From the NCBI GenBank assembly GCA_900322025.1, contig ONYJ01000034.1, positions 1 through 39,882 on the forward strand: a stretch of 39,882 nt of DNA, read 5' to 3'. This document shows positions 26,191 to 34,388 of this stretch, in pieces (position 1 is the first letter of the stretch; each line of letters begins with the position of its first letter). The notes below the pieces were generated by a model. It saw only the letters and a list, made by a program, of their open reading frames with translations. It had not been told where the DNA came from and did not search any database. A program made the position numbers and the translations under genes. The stretch comes from an uncultured Bacteroidales bacterium (GTDB taxonomy: Bacteria; Bacteroidota; Bacteroidia; Bacteroidales; UBA932).

Positions 26191-27519
26191 CTATTTCTGT
26201 GTTCTTACTGTTGTAGAAGCACTCATCCCGCTGCAAGAAATAGAATATCCTTTGCCGTCTGTAAGATCGTACATAAAGGCATCTTGTGCTGTTGGGAAAT
26301 AGCGGCTGTAAATAGCTATGTTTTTGTTGCACTCTTCTGTCAGAGAAGGATCTTTAGCCTTTGCTCTCTGCATATAATCTGTTGCTACCCAAAACTTAGC
26401 TCTTTTTGCTATTTCATCGCCACCACAAGAAGCTGAGGCCCAAATTGTTCCTATAAGCAATTCTGCCTTTCCTGCATATTTAGGGTTTAATTCTGATGCT
26501 TGTTTTGCCATAGCAACTGCTTCTCCGTAAGATCGGTTACGATAGTGTATGGTTGCAAGATAATACAGATAAACTCCTTTGTCAACACCTGTTGCAACAT
26601 TTGCTGCTTCCTTCAGATACTTGAGAGCTGTTGCTTCATCTCCCTTTTCGTTAAATAATGTATATAAATAGTAAGCGGCTCCTGCAGTAGGAGAGAGTTT
26701 ATACTTTTGAGCCACAACCTTTTGGAATAAATCTGTATCTATGCAATTATTAGAGTTGAGCAAGTAGGAAATAGTGTTAAGAAGAGCGGTGTCTTCCTGA
26801 TTCTGCTCATATCTTGGAGTAAAAACCTTTACAAGATTGTCGCAAGTTGCAACACCGGATTTAATAAAAGCATTCTGCAACATAGCTTCTGCCTCATCTA
26901 TGCTTTCATCTGTTGGGTTTGCAGCGCGTCTTGCTTCAAAAATATTGTTATACTTTGAATAAAGACTCATAATATCCTCGTCTGTAAGCTTTTGTACAGC
27001 AAACAGCTCAGTTGCCTTAATCATTGCATTTACTACAAATTGATGGTCGGCCTCTGTACCAAAGTCTGTAGCATAAGAATCGAGATATTTGAATATCATT
27101 TCTGTCTTTTCTGGATTTTGACCATAAAATACCATCATATCCGAAAGCTTTCCTTCGTGCGCTTTTTTAGCGTTATTAGGGAAAAGAGAGGCACGCTTTT
27201 CTGCAAGCTGAAGCAAAGAATCTATCATGGCTTCTCTTTCTTCTGCAGAACCCTTATGGTTGTTTATCCTATGTAATAAGATCTTTCTGCCATTAATGTA
27301 AAGATTCTGCGATACCTTTGGTGGACAGTATTGCATAGCCTGTTTCCAATTTGAATAGGCATCTTCCATGCTTCCCTGCTGAAGGAAATCTTGATAGAAA
27401 TTAAGACTGTTTACACATTCGGCACTATCTTTTCCGAATCTTCCTTGAGCAGAACTTTTTACTTGGAAGAGTACCAGAACTGCTGCAACGAGATAGAGTG
27501 TGGTTCTTAATTTTTTCAT
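26191..27519 (-). CDS. Exported TPR-repeat protein
   Basis: Exported protein with a signal peptide (MKKLRTTLYLVAAVLVLFQV, cleavage near KSSAQ). I start at ATG 27519, since 19 further residues from an upstream ATG would spoil the signal peptide; this gives 442 residues. Tetratricopeptide-like helical pairs are visible, clearest at about residues 290-370 in this numbering (AYYLYTLFNEKGDEATALKYL, GVYLYYLATIHYRNRSYGEAV, AMAKQASELNPKYAGKAELL). TPR domains hold proteins together; placed between an outer-membrane barrel and lptC, it probably assists envelope assembly. The exact partner is unknown. A -7 box at 27564-27571 may give it a separate promoter inside the cluster. Confidence 0.82.
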   Translation of the reverse strand: MKKLRTTLYLVAAVLVLFQVKSSAQGRFGKDSAECVNSLNFYQDFLQQGSMEDAYSNWKQAMQYCPPKVSQNLYINGRKILLHRINNHKGSAEEREAMIDSLLQLAEKRASLFPNNAKKAHEGKLSDMMVFYGQNPEKTEMIFKYLDSYATDFGTEADHQFVVNAMIKATELFAVQKLTDEDIMSLYSKYNNIFEARRAANPTDESIDEAEAMLQNAFIKSGVATCDNLVKVFTPRYEQNQEDTALLNTISYLLNSNNCIDTDLFQKVVAQKYKLSPTAGAAYYLYTLFNEKGDEATALKYLKEAANVATGVDKGVYLYYLATIHYRNRSYGEAVAMAKQASELNPKYAGKAELLIGTIWASASCGGDEIAKRAKFWVATDYMQRAKAKDPSLTEECNKNIAIYSRYFPTAQDAFMYDLTDGKGYSISCSGMSASTTVRTQK

Positions 27520-27563
27520 AGTAGCTAAATATTTTTGAGTTTTTATTGTTTTTTCGTGGGTGG

Positions 27564-27571
27564 CAAATTTA
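27564..27571 (-). promoter_or_regulatory. Possible internal -7 box before the TPR gene
   Basis: The complement reads TAAATTTG, an exact -7 consensus, just after the stop codon of the outer-membrane protein gene and about 45 bases before the TPR start. No matching -33 element is visible. Confidence 0.35.
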
Positions 27572-27577
27572 ATCAAA

Positions 27578-28864
27578 TTATTGATATCTCGGCTTTATAA
27601 ACCAAAGGTCGTGCAAACTTAGGCTGACTATAAGATTAACATAATTCTCTTTCACTAGGTTTCCTGTCTTTGAACCTCTTTGGCCTATATCTACAGCTAT
27701 ATTAAACGAATTGTTTAATCTGTTCACCGGTAGCGACATTCCTAAAGTTACTCCCATCTGGTTTATACTTTTGCCTTCTACATTAACATAGGTTTTGTCG
27801 TAATGAAAACCGGCCCTGTAGGTTATTCTTTTATAATAATACCTAATGTCATATCTGTTTGGTACAAATTCCATTCCAACCTTGATAGACTGTGCTGCCT
27901 GACTTTTATAAGCAACGCCGGATACCGGACGGAAATCTGTTCCAGACCAATCTTGACGCTGATAATCTACTCCAAACAACCATTTTGTTCCCTTTCGTAT
28001 AGCAGCTCCTACAGTAAGAGTAGCCGGTATGGATAGGCTGGTTTTAAGCTTATTATTCATAACGGTATCTGCCACAACATCGTCTGTTACATAGGCATAT
28101 CGTGTAGTAGTGCCTTTTAGCTTACTTTTCATTCTATAGGTGGCCCCTATAGTAATGTCTGTTTCTTCTGCTATTTTAAATGCACTCTGGGCTGCCAGTT
28201 CTATACCAAAGCCATGAGGAGCATACTTCCAACCTGTTTCTATAGAGCGTATGCCCGGCGAATTAAAGTATATGTCGCTATGGCTTGTCTGAGAACCAAA
28301 ATAGTATATACCTTGAACTCCGGCAGAAAGGTGTTTGGAAAGTTTTACCGCTCCTCCCAAAAAGATTTGATTTATGTTTCCGTTTCCGTATTTGCGATAT
28401 TTAATGTCGCCGTATTTGGATATCAGGGTTGGATCGGTTTCTGTTGTCTGGAATTTGTAGCCCATATTGGCATACGGCATTATACCAACAACAAAAGAGT
28501 GCTTATCCTTTATTGGCATGGATATCACAAAGTTATTTATATTAACCGTATTAAAGGCAGACTTTGTATTCTTGTCTTTCAAATACATGTTTTTTGAGAA
28601 AACTCCCATATCCAACATAAAAGAAAGAGTGTCTCGCTCCGTGATGGAAGCTATGTTTTTATAATTGATGTATCTGGCATCTCTTACTCCCATGCCTATA
28701 CCACCCATGCCTTTAGTTATAGCATTGTCTGAACCATGCAAATCGCCTATTCCGTAAAGAGAATAAGGGGTGAATGTGCCAAGTGCATCAAGATCTTGTC
28801 CAAAGGTTAGCTGACAAGTGAATAATGCCATTATTATCAGAAATATGCGTTTTTTTACTCTCAT
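27578..28864 (-). CDS. Outer-membrane beta-barrel protein
   Basis: Predicted outer-membrane protein of 428 residues. It has a signal peptide (FLIIMALFTCQLTFG, cleavage before QDLDALG) and then PYSLYGIGDLHGSDNAITKG and MGGIGMGVRDARYINYKN, an opening I associate with FadL-like or PorV-like barrels of Bacteroidetes. The body alternates polar and hydrophobic residues in many strands (NQIFLGGAVKLSKHLSAGVQ, TLTVGAAIRKGTKWLFGVDY, NSFNIAVDIGQRG). It begins 1 base after the coaX stop, and its neighbours suggest envelope biogenesis. The cargo or partner is unknown. Confidence 0.82.
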   Translation of the reverse strand: MRVKKRIFLIIMALFTCQLTFGQDLDALGTFTPYSLYGIGDLHGSDNAITKGMGGIGMGVRDARYINYKNIASITERDTLSFMLDMGVFSKNMYLKDKNTKSAFNTVNINNFVISMPIKDKHSFVVGIMPYANMGYKFQTTETDPTLISKYGDIKYRKYGNGNINQIFLGGAVKLSKHLSAGVQGIYYFGSQTSHSDIYFNSPGIRSIETGWKYAPHGFGIELAAQSAFKIAEETDITIGATYRMKSKLKGTTTRYAYVTDDVVADTVMNNKLKTSLSIPATLTVGAAIRKGTKWLFGVDYQRQDWSGTDFRPVSGVAYKSQAAQSIKVGMEFVPNRYDIRYYYKRITYRAGFHYDKTYVNVEGKSINQMGVTLGMSLPVNRLNNSFNIAVDIGQRGSKTGNLVKENYVNLIVSLSLHDLWFIKPRYQ

Positions 28865-28865
28865 C

Positions 28866-29597
28866 TTATTTCTTATAAAAATCTGCTATGAATGCCAGTC
28901 CTTGCAATACCATGTCCTGTGTTGCAAAAACCGTATGTTTTATCTTGTGTGCAAAATAAAAAGAATCTCCTCCTGTAAAAATTATTGTATGTTGTGGATA
29001 TCTTTTTATGTAACCCTCTACTTCAAATATCAGACCGTAAACCACTCCGGCGCTCATTGCTCCGGTTGTGGTAACTCCCACAGGTGGAAATTCATCATCT
29101 GGAGTTATAAAAGGCAAAAGACCGGTAAACTGGTTTAGAGCTCTAAAACGGCTACGCATACCCAAAGAAATATTTCCTCCAAGATAATGGCCGTTACGAT
29201 CTATAAAATCTACCGTCATGGCTGTTCCAAAATCAAACTTTATACAGTCTTGTCCTTTAAACATACAGGCTACGGCAACAGCTGCAGCTATTCTGTCTGC
29301 TCCTAATTCAGTGGCATCAAAACCATAACACAAATCTACCGGAAGTTTTGTTTTGTAGTCTAACATTATCAGTCTGCGACACAATGGTTTAAGGGCCGCC
29401 TCTATAGGGGCGTTTGCCGTGCGAACATTGCTAACAACCATGGTATCTATTTCGTACTCGCCTGAGTTTATGATACTCTTGATGAATTGTACCGCATCTC
29501 TATCTGCCGAACGATGCAATTTACCCATGGTTGAGTTGTAGTAAAAAACTACCTTAGCATTTGTATTTCCTATGTCCACAAGAAGGTTTGTCTCCAT
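28866..29597 (-). CDS. coaX: Type III pantothenate kinase
   Basis: Phosphorylates pantothenate, the first step of coenzyme A synthesis; type III enzymes need a monovalent cation and escape CoA feedback. Motifs in order: LLVDIGNTNAKV (phosphate loop 1), GADRIAAAVAVA, FDFGTAMTVDFID (catalytic Asp region), GGNISLGM, TTGAMSAGVVYGL and FTGGDS. I start at ATG 29597 (METNLLVDIGNTN), giving 243 residues; a start 14 codons upstream would lie across the promoter box. The -7 box ends 8 bases before this ATG. It follows mfd after 43 bases and precedes the barrel-TPR-lptC-gldE group with no gap. Confidence 0.94.
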   Translation of the reverse strand: METNLLVDIGNTNAKVVFYYNSTMGKLHRSADRDAVQFIKSIINSGEYEIDTMVVSNVRTANAPIEAALKPLCRRLIMLDYKTKLPVDLCYGFDATELGADRIAAAVAVACMFKGQDCIKFDFGTAMTVDFIDRNGHYLGGNISLGMRSRFRALNQFTGLLPFITPDDEFPPVGVTTTGAMSAGVVYGLIFEVEGYIKRYPQHTIIFTGGDSFYFAHKIKHTVFATQDMVLQGLAFIADFYKK

Positions 29598-29605
29598 ATA
29601 AGGTC

Positions 29606-29613
29606 CAAATATA
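29606..29613 (-). promoter_or_regulatory. Predicted coaX -7 box, short-leader geometry
   Basis: The complement reads TATATTTG, an exact TAnnTTTG, ending 8 bases before the coaX ATG. No clear -33 TTTG is seen. It lies in the 43-base gap after mfd. Confidence 0.5.
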
Positions 29614-29640
29614 GTGATAAAAAGTATATGATATACCACC

Positions 29641-32600
29641 TTACTTTAGAGACAACAGCACAGAGTAGGCTTTGCTGATAGAATCTATTCTGAGAACTTT
29701 TACGCTCAACTTGTTTTTTTCTTGCTGATAATTTACTTTACCTATTCGCTTTATCGAAATATTACGCATTATATTTTGGAAGGTTTCTGTTTTGTAAAAG
29801 ACTGAGTTTTGGTCTGATATAAAATATATTATCATTACTCCCTCTCTCAAAACCACCTTTTCTATTCCGAGGCTTATGGCCAGTTGTCTTAAACGCACCA
29901 CATAAGATAGTTGTATTACTTGCTCAGGAGGAACGCCAAATCTGTCTTGTAAACTTGCAAGAAAAGCTTCTGTTTCCTTTTCGGTTTTCATGGCATCGAG
30001 TTCTTTATAGAGCCTGATTTTTTCTGATGTCTGAGAAATATAATCGTCCGGAATATATATTTCCAAATCTGTATCTATACTGCAATCAGATACAAAAATC
30101 ATATCTTCAGGTACTTCCTGCATTACATCCTGCCTCTTGGCATTGATTTCTATAAAGGCCTCGTTAAGAATCTTTTGATATGTTTCAAAACCCATATCTG
30201 CTATAAAGCCACTTTGTTCCCCGCCCAATAAATTTCCGGCTCCTCTTATATCTAAATCTTGCATAGCTATATTAAAGCCGCTGCCTAATTCAGAAAAAGC
30301 CTCGATAGCTTTTATTCTTCTCTTGGCATCCTCTGAAATAGAGGTCATCGGCGGAATTATCAGATAGCAATAAGCTTTTATTCCAGATCTGCCAACACGA
30401 CCTCTTAACTGATGCAAATCGCTTAGGCCAAACATATGTGCTTGGTTGATAATCATTGTATTGGCATTTGGTATATCTATGCCGTTTTCTATAATTGTAG
30501 TAGATATCAGAACATCATAATCTCCCCGTATAAAGCCTAATATTCTATTTTCTAGTTCCGTGGCCTCCATCTGACCATGACCGGTTATGGTTTTGGCTTT
30601 TGGAGAAAGTCTGTTTATCATTTGTTCTACAGCAAGTATATCTTCTACTCTGTTGTGTACAAAGAATACCTGTCCTCCTCTGTTAAGCTCATATTCAATA
30701 GCTTCCCTTATATATTCCTCGTTAAAATCTATTATTTCCGTCTGCACCGGCAAACGGTTTGGCGGAGGTGTGTTTATTATAGACAAATCTCGTGCTCCAA
30801 GCAACGAAAACTGAAGCGTTCTCGGAATAGGAGTAGCTGTAAGAGTCAGGGTATCAACTTCTACTTTCAGTTGCCTTAGCCGCTCTTTTGCAGAAACCCC
30901 AAATTTTTGTTCCTCATCTACTATCAAAAGCCCTAAATCTTTAAATTTAATTTGCTTATTAAGAAGACGATGAGTACCTATTATTATATCTATCTTTCCG
31001 TCTGCAAGATTTTTTATAATTTCTTTAATGTCTTTGGTTATTCGTAATCTGCTCAGATAATCTATCCTACACGGAAATTTAGCAAGGCGTTCTGTAAATG
31101 TTTTATAATGTTGAAGTGCGAGTATTGTGGTTGGAACCAAAACGCATACTTGTTTGTTATCGCAAACAGCCTTGAACGCTGCTCTTATAGCTATTTCTGT
31201 TTTTCCAAATCCCACATCTCCACAAATTAACCTATCCATAGGACTAGAGCTTTCCATATCGTGCTTTACAGCCTTGGTGGCGCTTAGCTGGTCTGGGGTA
31301 TCTTCAAAAACAAAAGAAGCCTCTAACTCGTGCTGCATATAATTATCTTCGGAAAAGGCAAAGCCTCGTGCCTGCTTTCTTTCTGCATATAAGTTTATTA
31401 GCTCCTCTGCTATGTCTTTTATTCTGGCCTTGGTTGTGGCTTTTAACTTGTTCCAAGCATTGCCTCCTAACTTATATATTTTAGGAGGTAGTCCGTCTTT
31501 AGACTTGTATTTAGAAATCTTATGTAATCCGTGAACAGAAACAAAAATTACATCCCCATCGCGATATGTAATTTTTACAGCCTCTTGAAGCTTGCCGCCT
31601 ATGTTTGTTTTTAACAGTCCTCCAAAAATCCCTACTCCATGATCTATGTGTACAATATAATCTCCTATGTGAAAAGCATTTAAATCGGCCAAAGCTAACC
31701 TTTCGCTACGTTCTACTTCTCTGCGTATTTTTACTCTGTGATACCTTTCGAATATTTGATGATCTGTATATATACATATCTTGGCATCATTACATATAAA
31801 ACCTTGATGATTAGAATATTCTATACTATTGAAATATGGATATTCTCCTTCTGATACTATATGAGAGGAATCGCGGAAGATATTTTTTATGCGTTCTATC
31901 TGATCTTTCGAAGAGGAGCTTATAAATACCTGAAAGCCTCTGCTGTTCTTTTTTCTAATATCGTCTGCAAGCAGGGCAAAATTTTTATTAAAACTTGGCT
32001 GTGGGCTGCAATCTAAGTTTGCTACTTTTATTTTTTGTTCTTCGGATGCTGCATAGATTGTTTTACCATTGATGTACACTATTTTTTTACCGGATTCTAC
32101 CTCCGAAACAGACTCAAATGTATTATTCCATACAACACAGTTTTCGTTACTTACATACTGCAACAAGCTCTGCCCTCCGTGAGCCATTATGTTAGATGGA
32201 TTATAAATATCCGGAAAGATTTCTACACTCTCTACAGATTTGTCTGAACGCTGAGTGTTTACATTAAACTTTTTTATGCTTTCTACTGTATTTCCAAAGA
32301 AATCTATTCTGTAAGGAACATTATCTGAATAAGAAAATATATCTATTATACCGCCCCTTATTGCAAACTGACCTGGTTCAGCAACAAAATCTACTCTTTC
32401 AAAAGATTCTTTTTGAAGGACCTCTTTTAGGTTTTCATAATCTACCTGCTGTCCTACTTCTATCTTCAAGATACTGTTTATTACATCTTTACTGTTGAGT
32501 ATCTTTTCTTTTACAGCTTCTGGGTATGTAACTATGGCTACATTTGAAGATTCTTTACTAAAATTATTGATAGCTGTAAGAGTTATGCTACGCAAAACTT

Positions 32601-32931
32601 TATTTGAGGAATCTTTTATAGAAACTATCTTGGAAGACATAGAAGAGGAAGAAGGGAAATAATAAACCTCTCCCGGAAAAATGTTGTATAAGTCGCCACA
32701 CATATACTCGGCAGCCTCTTTACTATCTTCTATAATAAGATGTATTTGTGCCTTAACACATTTACCAACAACTGCAGATAAAAAGTAAGCTTTAGCACTG
32801 CCAAACAAACCCTTAATTGAAAACAAAGATTCCTTTTCAGTTGGTTCGGTTGGCCTGCATATAAATTCGGAAACATCCGAAACTGCCACAATACTGCTGA
32901 ACTTATCTATTATAGTTTGACTGGTTACCAT
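29641..32931 (-). CDS. mfd: Transcription-repair coupling factor Mfd
   Basis: DNA translocase that removes stalled RNA polymerase at lesions and recruits UvrA. Domain order is as expected: a UvrB-like N-terminal module (FVAEPGQFAIRGGIIDIF at about 182-199), the RNA polymerase-interacting CarD-like domain (about 415-490, HIGDYIVHIDHGVGIFGGL), then the helicase with Walker A GDVGFGKTE (571-579), DEEQ box (LLIVDEEQKFG), TATPIPRTL, the TRG-like region and QLRGRVGRSG, and a C-terminal D7 domain. At 1096 residues it is slightly short of the roughly 1150 of E. coli, as usual in this phylum. The ATG at 32931 lies 10 bases after a -7 box. It heads the minus-strand cluster down to gldE. Confidence 0.97.
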   Translation of the reverse strand: MVTSQTIIDKFSSIVAVSDVSEFICRPTEPTEKESLFSIKGLFGSAKAYFLSAVVGKCVKAQIHLIIEDSKEAAEYMCGDLYNIFPGEVYYFPSSSSMSSKIVSIKDSSNKVLRSITLTAINNFSKESSNVAIVTYPEAVKEKILNSKDVINSILKIEVGQQVDYENLKEVLQKESFERVDFVAEPGQFAIRGGIIDIFSYSDNVPYRIDFFGNTVESIKKFNVNTQRSDKSVESVEIFPDIYNPSNIMAHGGQSLLQYVSNENCVVWNNTFESVSEVESGKKIVYINGKTIYAASEEQKIKVANLDCSPQPSFNKNFALLADDIRKKNSRGFQVFISSSSKDQIERIKNIFRDSSHIVSEGEYPYFNSIEYSNHQGFICNDAKICIYTDHQIFERYHRVKIRREVERSERLALADLNAFHIGDYIVHIDHGVGIFGGLLKTNIGGKLQEAVKITYRDGDVIFVSVHGLHKISKYKSKDGLPPKIYKLGGNAWNKLKATTKARIKDIAEELINLYAERKQARGFAFSEDNYMQHELEASFVFEDTPDQLSATKAVKHDMESSSPMDRLICGDVGFGKTEIAIRAAFKAVCDNKQVCVLVPTTILALQHYKTFTERLAKFPCRIDYLSRLRITKDIKEIIKNLADGKIDIIIGTHRLLNKQIKFKDLGLLIVDEEQKFGVSAKERLRQLKVEVDTLTLTATPIPRTLQFSLLGARDLSIINTPPPNRLPVQTEIIDFNEEYIREAIEYELNRGGQVFFVHNRVEDILAVEQMINRLSPKAKTITGHGQMEATELENRILGFIRGDYDVLISTTIIENGIDIPNANTMIINQAHMFGLSDLHQLRGRVGRSGIKAYCYLIIPPMTSISEDAKRRIKAIEAFSELGSGFNIAMQDLDIRGAGNLLGGEQSGFIADMGFETYQKILNEAFIEINAKRQDVMQEVPEDMIFVSDCSIDTDLEIYIPDDYISQTSEKIRLYKELDAMKTEKETEAFLASLQDRFGVPPEQVIQLSYVVRLRQLAISLGIEKVVLREGVMIIYFISDQNSVFYKTETFQNIMRNISIKRIGKVNYQQEKNKLSVKVLRIDSISKAYSVLLSLK

Positions 32932-32941
32932 ATTGAACCTG

Positions 32942-32949
32942 CAAATTTA
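32942..32949 (-). promoter_or_regulatory. Predicted mfd -7 box, short-leader geometry
   Basis: The complement reads TAAATTTG, an exact TAnnTTTG, ending 10 bases before the mfd ATG at 32931, so the leader would be about 5 bases. No -33 TTTG is found at 19-21 bases. Confidence 0.5.
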
Positions 32950-33031
32950 AAATCTGTTTTTAAATAATTCTCAGATGTTGTTTTTTATTTGCTTAAATTC
33001 AGCTTTAGACTGCTTTTTATCGTAGATTATA

Positions 33032-33147
33032 TTATAAATGTTATAAAACATGTTAGTAGTATTGTTAATAACTTTTTAAGAAAATGTTATAAAAAAATAC
33101 TGTGGAATATTCACAAAAAATCTATCGTTTAATACTAACATTTATAA
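33032..33147. repeat. AAATGTTATAAAA direct and inverted repeats
   Basis: The 13-mer AAATGTTATAAAA occurs exactly at 33036-33048 and 33082-33094 (46-base period). TTATAAATGTTA (33032-33043) recurs as its exact complement TAACATTTATAA at 33136-33147. ATGTTAGTA (33050-33058) has its complement TACTAACAT at 33133-33141. Low sequence complexity makes each match less surprising, but the cluster is dense. Confidence 0.45.
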
Positions 33148-33293
33148 ACAATTATTTTTTATTAAAACCCTTGTAAGATATATTTAAACAGTGTTTTTCT
33201 TTGTTTTTAACATTATCAACACAGTATTATAACTACTTACTTTTTTATTAAAATTTATTTATCTTAAAATAATAAGTCATAGTTATTTTGTTT

Positions 33294-33301
33294 TATATTT
33301 G
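33294..33301 (+). promoter_or_regulatory. Predicted ruvB -7 box, short-leader geometry
   Basis: TATATTTG is an exact TAnnTTTG ending 7 bases before the ruvB ATG at 33309. No TTTG lies 19-21 bases upstream. The box overlaps a possible upstream TTG start (33288), which argues against that start. Confidence 0.5.
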
Positions 33302-33308
33302 TGAATGT

Positions 33309-34346
33309 ATGGTGTCAGACGATAGTAAAATAGACAAATTTAACCCAAGAGATATAGAGCCATCTACTGAAAGAGAAGTAGAAACTTTAGTCAGGCCAAA
33401 GGAATTTCAAGATTTTTCAGGCCAGGATAAGGTTGTAGAAAATCTGAAGGTTTTTGTAAAGGCAGCCAAGATGCGGGGAGAATCTTTAGACCACACTCTG
33501 CTGTTTGGGCCTCCGGGTCTTGGAAAAACAACTTTGGCTAATATTATAGCAAATGAAATGGGAGTTGATATGAAAGTTACTTCTGGTCCCATTTTGGATA
33601 AACCCGGCGATTTGGCAGGCTTGCTTACTTCGTTAGAAACAGGAGATGTACTTTTTATAGACGAAATTCATCGTTTACCCAAAATTGTAGAAGAATATCT
33701 ATATTCTGCAATGGAAGATTTTCGTATAGATATAATGATAGATAAAGGGCCTGGTGCAAGGAGTGTGCAAATTACATTAAATCCGTTTACCTTAGTTGGT
33801 GCTACCACAAGAAGCGGGTTACTTTCTTCTCCTCTTAGGGCGAGATTTGGAATAAATTGTCATTTAGAATACTACAATAACGAAACTCTTCAAAAAATCA
33901 TCCGAAGATCTGCTCGTATATTAGATATAGATATAGACGATTTAGCTGCTAAAGAAATAGCTTGTCGTAGTAGAGGCACTCCTCGTATTGCAAATTCTTT
34001 ACTGAGGCGTGTAAGGGATTTTGCCCAAGTTAAAGGAAATGGTGAGGTGGATATAACTATTACAAAGTATTCATTAGACGCATTGAATATAGATAAACGT
34101 GGGCTCGATATGATGGATAATAAAATTCTTTCTACAATAATATCCAAGTTTAAGGGAGGACCTGTAGGTCTTACAACAATTGCAACGGCAGTTGGAGAAG
34201 ATGCAGGAACTATAGAAGAAGTTTATGAGCCATTTCTAATTCAGGAAGGTTTTATCCGCCGTACACCTCGCGGAAGAGAAGTTACCGATATGAGTTATAA
34301 ACACCTTGGAATATCTAAATATAAAAACGACTTATCATTGTTCTAA
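33309..34346 (+). CDS. ruvB: Holliday junction branch-migration ATPase RuvB
   Basis: Hexameric AAA+ motor that, with RuvA, drives branch migration of Holliday junctions in recombination repair. I start at ATG 33309 (MVSDDSKIDKFNPRD), giving 345 residues, the normal size. Walker A GPPGLGKT is at 67-74, Walker B LFIDEIH at about 115-121, and the sensor 1 segment GATTRSGLLSSPLRARFG follows. The C-terminal winged helix that binds DNA is present (GLDMMDNKILSTII, GGPVGLTTIATAVGED, EPFLIQEGFIRRTPRGR). An upstream TTG start would add seven residues encoded by the promoter box. ruvA and ruvC are not in the window. Confidence 0.97.
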   Translation: MVSDDSKIDKFNPRDIEPSTEREVETLVRPKEFQDFSGQDKVVENLKVFVKAAKMRGESLDHTLLFGPPGLGKTTLANIIANEMGVDMKVTSGPILDKPGDLAGLLTSLETGDVLFIDEIHRLPKIVEEYLYSAMEDFRIDIMIDKGPGARSVQITLNPFTLVGATTRSGLLSSPLRARFGINCHLEYYNNETLQKIIRRSARILDIDIDDLAAKEIACRSRGTPRIANSLLRRVRDFAQVKGNGEVDITITKYSLDALNIDKRGLDMMDNKILSTIISKFKGGPVGLTTIATAVGEDAGTIEEVYEPFLIQEGFIRRTPRGREVTDMSYKHLGISKYKNDLSLF

Positions 34347-34388
34347 CACAATAAAGACTACATATTTATTATAAAACGATTTATTTTT

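Larger units (their letters stand above)
32932..33308. other. Very AT-rich divergent intergenic region with repeats, 377 bases
   Basis: Between mfd (minus) and ruvB (plus). I count 53 G or C in 33001-33300, about 18%, far below the flanking genes. It contains two -7 boxes (32942-32949 minus; 33294-33301 plus), AAATGTTATAAAA-type repeats (33032-33147), a DnaA-box-like TTATCAACA at 33213-33221 (one mismatch to TTATCCACA) and TGTGGAATATTCACA at 33101-33115. I see no gene, tRNA or strong terminator. It may be only a divergent promoter region; an origin-like or regulator-bound function is speculative. Confidence 0.5.

Noticed and set aside
28214..28597. 127-codon plus-strand frame inside the outer-membrane protein gene
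   Set aside because: Antisense shadow of a well supported beta-barrel gene; composition is not protein-like.
33001..33300. A definite replication origin
   Set aside because: Only one near-match to a DnaA box is convincing and I cannot compute genome-wide skew, so it is reported only as a repeat-rich AT island.
33288..33308. Upstream TTG start for ruvB
   Set aside because: These seven codons overlap the predicted -7 box and add nothing seen in the family; ATG 33309 is preferred.
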